A DNA stretch of 8,996 nucleotides from JBEKYD01 sp049509915. Lineage in GTDB: Bacteria > Acidobacteriota > Terriglobia > Bryobacterales > Bryobacteraceae. Below are positions 6,372 to 8,996 of this stretch, piece after piece; position 1 is the first letter of the stretch; every line of letters begins with the position of its first letter. Under the pieces are notes generated by a model that was not told the origin of the DNA, did no database searches, and was given only the letters and a program-made list of their open reading frames with translations. The DNA is taken from assembly GCA_049509915.1 (NCBI GenBank), contig JBEKZL010000296.1:1-8996 (forward strand). The letters are read 5' to 3'. A program made the position numbers and the translations under genes.

Positions 6372-7607
6372 TCAACCGCGCCCGCTGATCTGGCGAACAG
6401 CCGCCGGATGATTCCACGCCTCGGGCTTGATGCGCATGCCGAAACCGCTGTCTTCAGGCATGCTCATGAAGCCGTTTTTGGGGGCGATTGGGTTTTCTAG
6501 CATGGCGGGCCAGTCGTGCTCGTAGAAGCGCTGGCAGCTCTCCTGAATCCAGACGTTCGGCGACGCGGTCGAGAGGTGGGTGCTGGCGTAGAAGAGCAGC
6601 GGGCCGCCGGCGGTGTGTGGCGCGATGGGTAGTTCAAACGAATCGGCCATGGCAGCGATCTTGCGGGCTTCTGTGAGGCCGCCGCACCAGGTGATGTCGA
6701 ACATGGCGTACTTTACAGTGCGGGATTCGAAGAGTTGCTGGAACTGCAGTTTGCCTGCCATGCGCTCGCCGGCAATGAGCGGAAGAGAAGTGGCGGATGC
6801 GACTTCGTGGTACTGGGCGAAGTTGCCGGGCATGAGCATGTCTTCGAGCCACATGGGCTGATAAGGTTCGAGCGCGTGGGCGATCCGGATCGCTGAGGTG
6901 ACATTCCACTGGGCGTGGAATTCAACGGCGATATCGATTTCGGAGCCGAAGACGTCGCGGAGCTTCTTGACGGGGCGGAGGGCCTCGTCGAGATCCTGCG
7001 GAGTAATGTACTGATTCCGGTTCCGCGCCGCTGCGCCGTCGAAGGGCCAAATCTTGATGGCTCTGATGCCACGCGAGTCGATAAGCTCGCGCATGATTTT
7101 TTCGGGATCTTTGTTGAAGTCGTACTTGTATGGGAAGCACGTGTTGTAGAGGCGGACTTCGGGATTGGCCCGGCCACCGATGAGTCGGAATACGGGGACT
7201 TCGAGGTGCTTGCCGAGGATGTCCCAGAGTGCAAGGTCGATGGCGCTGAGGGCGCGGATTTCGGCGCCGCCGGCGATCTGAAAATCGAAGGCGCGGTAGA
7301 GGTCAGCCCAGATGCGCTCGATGTCGCGCGGGTCGTGGCCGAGAAGCGAAGAGGCGGCGGCGTGTACTACGGCGGCTTCGGCGGGGTTGCGAGGGTAGGT
7401 TTCGCCGATGCCGGAGATGCCAGTGTCGGTGTCCATTTTCACCCACGTCCAGTGAGGCCAGAAGGCTGCGTCGTCGCGGGATTTCCAGTAGACGGTTTCG
7501 ATGCGGGTGATCTTCGTGGGCGGCGCGGAGCGTGCGGCAGCGGCATATGCAGCGGCGAACGGCGAGGCCAGTAGGCCGGACAAGAAAGATCTGCGGCTCG
7601 ACGTCAT
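6372..7607 (-). CDS. Tat-exported mandelate racemase/muconate lactonizing enzyme-family protein
   Basis: The 411-aa product belongs to the enolase superfamily, whose members abstract a proton alpha to a carboxylate; many dehydrate or epimerise sugar acids. It opens with a twin-arginine signal (SRRSFLSGLL at 4-13, Ala-rich to about 26), so it should be exported folded. The N-terminal capping domain runs to about 145 (IDLALWDILGK), followed by the barrel: Lys185 in AIKIWPFD, metal ligands Glu229 (VEFH), Glu255 (WLED) and Glu281 (AGER), a His-Asp dyad of Asp304 (FDITWCGG) and His331 (APHTAGG), and Glu356 (WIQES). This resembles the mandelate-racemase subgroup. The second basic residue of the usual KxK is Trp187, and the first metal ligand is Glu rather than Asp, so the exact substrate is open. 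It is monocistronic, with the decayed cassette downstream and recombinase debris upstream. Confidence 0.88.
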   Translation of the reverse strand: MTSSRRSFLSGLLASPFAAAYAAAARSAPPTKITRIETVYWKSRDDAAFWPHWTWVKMDTDTGISGIGETYPRNPAEAAVVHAAASSLLGHDPRDIERIWADLYRAFDFQIAGGAEIRALSAIDLALWDILGKHLEVPVFRLIGGRANPEVRLYNTCFPYKYDFNKDPEKIMRELIDSRGIRAIKIWPFDGAAARNRNQYITPQDLDEALRPVKKLRDVFGSEIDIAVEFHAQWNVTSAIRIAHALEPYQPMWLEDMLMPGNFAQYHEVASATSLPLIAGERMAGKLQFQQLFESRTVKYAMFDITWCGGLTEARKIAAMADSFELPIAPHTAGGPLLFYASTHLSTASPNVWIQESCQRFYEHDWPAMLENPIAPKNGFMSMPEDSGFGMRIKPEAWNHPAAVRQISGRG

Positions 7608-7613
7608 GGGCCA

Positions 7614-7642
7614 ATTCTATAGGAGGATCGGACCTGCCGCAA
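7614..7642 (-). promoter_or_regulatory. putative promoter for the enolase-superfamily gene
   Basis: On the minus strand TTGCGG (7637-7642) and TAGAAT (7614-7619, five of six matches to TATAAT) are 17 bases apart. Only six bases separate the -10 from the ATG, so transcription would begin at or next to the start codon. No Shine-Dalgarno precedes the gene, which agrees with a leaderless mRNA. The -35 match is weak. Confidence 0.4.
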
Positions 7643-7974
7643 ATTGTGCGTCGCGGCAAATTCTGTAGCCGCACGGGCATCGTTTCAACGATTTTCCGGA
7701 TTGCACGGTCCACGGTCCTATGAACGGGGTTCGAGGACCCGTGGACGCCGAAGAAGTACCGGCCGCGCGTTTCCCCCAACCGGACTTCCTGGGCGTTCCG
7801 CTGGTGGGAAGGGGATTCATCAATAGCTTCGATACTGCTGTTCACGTGTCTTGACACCGCGCTCGCGATACACTTGATCACACTAGGAGATTTTCGATGA
7901 GGCCCGATTTCAACGCACGGCGATCGTGTAATGCACAAGGTATTTTGCGACAAAGCCTCGGCTGCTGGGTGGGT
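7643..7974. other. unassigned region between the enolase-superfamily gene and recombinase debris
   Basis: No gene is secure here. A minus-strand frame stays open with G/C-rich third positions over about 7690-7805 (reading GRYFFGVHGSSNP, then HRTVDRAIRKIV), but it has no start and resembles nothing I know. On the plus strand a 44-codon ORF (7720-7854, ...FPQPDFLGVPLVGRGFINS) overlaps it. Both may be chance or fragments. An AGGAG at 7884-7888 precedes an ATG at 7897. Confidence 0.35.
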
Positions 7975-8028
7975 GAGGATCAACCGAGTCTCGGGCCGAG
8001 GCGATCCAGGCTGTGGACGAGGAGTTGA
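7897..8028 (+). CDS. possible 43-aa ORF with a good ribosome-binding site
   Basis: The ATG at 7897 follows AGGAG (7884-7888) with ideal spacing, and a perfect TTGACA lies upstream at 7851-7856, without a clear -10. The product starts MRPDFNARRSCNAQ and is unlike anything I recognise. From about codon 27 it runs antisense through the serine-recombinase remnant. The initiation signals may have belonged to a gene that was cut off here by insertion or rearrangement. Alternatively the ORF is accidental. Confidence 0.25.
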   Translation: MRPDFNARRSCNAQGILRQSLGCWVGEDQPSLGPRRSRLWTRS

Positions 8029-8242
8029 TCGAACCTGCCGGCGCGGGCGTCCCGAAGCATCTGCTGCTTTCCAGGCGATCCTCGATCGGAACGGTGCCGG
8101 AGACGCCATCGTCGGCGTATGTCCGGAATACCGCAAGCTCGTCGAGAGCGGTGTACTTCTCCGCGAATTCGCGCTGCGTCGCGATGGACTGGCGCTCTCG
8201 CTGTTCCTCGGTGCTGACGCGAAGATAGCAGGCGGCCGGCAT
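7975..8242 (-). pseudogene. serine recombinase (resolvase family), N-terminal fragment with two frameshifts
   Basis: From ATG at 8240-8242 the minus strand reads MPAACYLRVSTEEQRERQSI, with the catalytic Ser in YLRVST, then EFAEKY, VFRTYADDGVSGTVPIEDR. This is the start of a serine recombinase catalytic domain. Near 8058-8072 the match jumps to another frame (QMLRDARAGRFDQLLVHSLDRLG), and near 7994-8000 to a third (ETRLIL). Similarity ends there, at 7975, where the family would continue into the rest of the catalytic domain and DNA-binding parts. Intact relatives cut DNA through a phosphoserine link. The fragment follows another recombinase piece by 8 bases in the same direction. It is certainly non-functional. 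Confidence 0.75.
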
Positions 8243-8250
8243 AACGATCT

Positions 8251-8421
8251 TCAGACCTCGGCGACCCGTCGCTCGACCGCTGAGAGCAGCCTGACTCCTC
8301 GGCGAGCGAACAAACCCATGAGACGATGCAGAACACCAGTGTCGCAGGCCAGCCGGGTCAGATCCGGAACGATGATCACATTGGCCTGCCTCGCGCTGAC
8401 CGCTGCTATATAGGTGCGCAT
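8251..8421 (-). pseudogene. second serine recombinase-like fragment
   Basis: The open frame from ATG 8419-8421 encodes about 56 aa: MRTYIAAVSARQANVIIVPD, then LTRLACDTGVLHRLMGLFAR, RGVRLLSAVERRVAEV. It fits the middle of a resolvase catalytic domain (the 'DVIIVPRLDRL...GVRLVSV' segment). The N-terminal Ser motif is missing, cut off where the IS630 piece begins. It ends cleanly in TGA, and the next recombinase starts 8 bases further on, suggesting a former tandem or one of the two-recombinase arrangements found in mobile elements. The match is short, so the assignment is moderate. Confidence 0.55.
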
Positions 8422-8583
8422 AAATAATTCGACATCATTTGGAAAAATGAGCAATGATGGTGCCGGGCATGTGCGCAAGTTGCTCCAGCAACTGGGCTAC
8501 TCGGTGCAACGGCCAACGACCAAACTGGTTCAGGCCGATGTGAAGCAACACCGTAAATGGACGCGCTACACGTACCCGAATCT

Positions 8584-8590
8584 AAAAAAC
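8584..8590 (+). promoter_or_regulatory. candidate -1 programmed frameshift heptamer
   Basis: The bases A AAA AAC are read as codons CTA AAA AAC in the upstream frame. This is the X XXY YYZ arrangement that lets two tRNAs slip back by one. A -1 slip leads straight into the frame with the first catalytic Asp; without it translation stops at 8612-8614. No clear stimulatory stem with normal spacing is visible. Confidence 0.5.
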
Positions 8591-8667
8591 ACGCCAAAAC
8601 CGAAGGGGCGGTGATTGTTTTCGAAGACGAGGCTTCGTTTCGGCAGACTCCCACCCTGCATGCGACC

Positions 8668-8701
8668 AGGGCCAAACGGGGAAGAGGGCCAAACGGGGAA
8701 G
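8668..8701 (+). repeat. 17-bp tandem duplication in the IS630 transposase
   Basis: AGGGCCAAACGGGGAAG occurs twice in direct, adjacent, perfect copies (8668-8684 and 8685-8701). Seventeen is not a multiple of three. Removing one copy rejoins the frames on both sides as RAKRGSQPRIPTRGERN, the expected continuous transposase. Confidence 0.9.
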
Positions 8702-8716
8702 TCAACCTCGGATTCC

Positions 8717-8996
8717 CACGCGAGGGGAGCGCAATACACAAAAGATCTTCGGGGCCGTCCGTCTGGACAACGCCAGTTTCATCTACCTCCATCAGGAGGA
8801 TTATTTTCAGTGGGAAACCTATCTGGCCTTCCTGGAGCAAGTGGTCGTGCCCGCCTACTACCGCCGCCGCCACCGGATCTACCTGATCCAAGACAACGCA
8901 TCGTATCACAAGAAGCAGGAAACTTATGACTGGTTCAAGTCCAACCGCCGCCACGTGGAAGTCTTCCAGCTTGCGCCCTACTGGCCGGAATTGAAT
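8717..8996 (+). repeat. 280-bp inverted copy of bases 1-280
   Basis: Base n here pairs with base 8997-n at the left end. There are four mismatches and no gaps in 280 bases, and similarity ends exactly at 8717. It lies inside the right IS630 fragment and makes the window a long imperfect palindrome at its edges. Confidence 0.9.

Larger units (their letters stand above)
8447..8996 (+). pseudogene. IS630-family transposase, right copy, 5'- and 3'-truncated
   Basis: The transposase is read in three successive frames. The first carries VRKLLQQLGYSVQRP and KWTRYTYPNLK (end of the HTH part). The second, from about 8588, carries EGAVIVFEDEASFRQTPTLH with the first catalytic Asp. The third, from about 8685, carries TRGERNTQKIFGAVRLDN and YLIQDNASYH with the second catalytic Asp, to YWPELN at the window edge. 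The first change coincides with an AAAAAAC slippery heptamer in the correct phase for -1 frameshifting, so it may be programmed. The second is fully explained by a 17-bp tandem duplication, so it is a mutation. The first helix-turn-helix residues are missing; the upstream DNA is a recombinase fragment. The third catalytic residue would lie beyond the edge. The ATG at 8447 is nominal, since recognisable similarity begins near 8468. Confidence 0.82.

Noticed and set aside
6915..7574. A 219-codon plus-strand open frame rich in Gly, Val, Asp and Glu
   Set aside because: It is fully antisense to the enolase-superfamily gene, whose motifs are unmistakable.
1..8996. A composite transposon bounded by inverted IS630 copies
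   Set aside because: Both copies are truncated inside the gene and stop at the same base at the window edge; no terminal repeats or target duplications are visible.
1..8996. CRISPR array, tRNA, rRNA, retron, toxin-antitoxin or defence operon
   Set aside because: No regularly spaced repeats, cloverleaf-like sequences or recognisable defence-gene domains were seen on either strand.

Overview
The window is GC-rich accessory DNA. The secreted ThuA-domain pair, a Tat-exported enolase-superfamily enzyme, and a recombinase cassette led by a zinc-ribbon protein resemble soil Acidobacteriota such as Solibacter or Bryobacter. That assignment is inference from gene types and base composition; there is no rRNA or phylogenetic marker.

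Both ends are the same 280 bp in opposite orientation: a piece of an IS630-family transposase gene, with 4 mismatches between copies. Both stop at the identical base, the codon after Tyr-Trp-Pro-Glu-Leu. This is most simply a contig that ends where it enters a multicopy IS. A real composite arrangement cannot be excluded.

Layout, left to right: (1) IS630 fragment, minus strand, 1-280. (2) A small unrecognised protein, 477-767, plus strand. (3) A two-gene plus-strand operon, 1166-2691, of exported ThuA-domain proteins overlapping by ATGA. (4) A GNAT acetyltransferase, 3034-3579, plus strand. (5) A decayed minus-strand recombination cassette, 3698-6130: a zinc-ribbon/HTH protein (DUF6431-like) with two frameshifts, then two tyrosine recombinases fused in one 640-codon frame interrupted by TAA and TAG. 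(6) A Tat-signal mandelate-racemase-like protein, 6372-7607, minus strand. (7) Serine-recombinase fragments, 7975-8421, minus strand. (8) The second, longer IS630 transposase fragment at the right edge, with a correctly phased -1 slippery heptamer and a frame-breaking 17-bp duplication.

The intact genes are the two ThuA proteins, the acetyltransferase, the enolase-superfamily enzyme and probably the small protein. The ThuA pair and the enolase-superfamily enzyme both suggest export and sugar or sugar-acid metabolism, but nothing shows they work together. Everything related to recombination or transposition is truncated or interrupted, so the region reads as a graveyard of mobile elements between a few cargo genes. 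I found no convincing undescribed system. The best leads are the double-nonsense integrase fusion with its upstream zinc-ribbon partner and flanking palindromes, and the IS630 frameshift signal.
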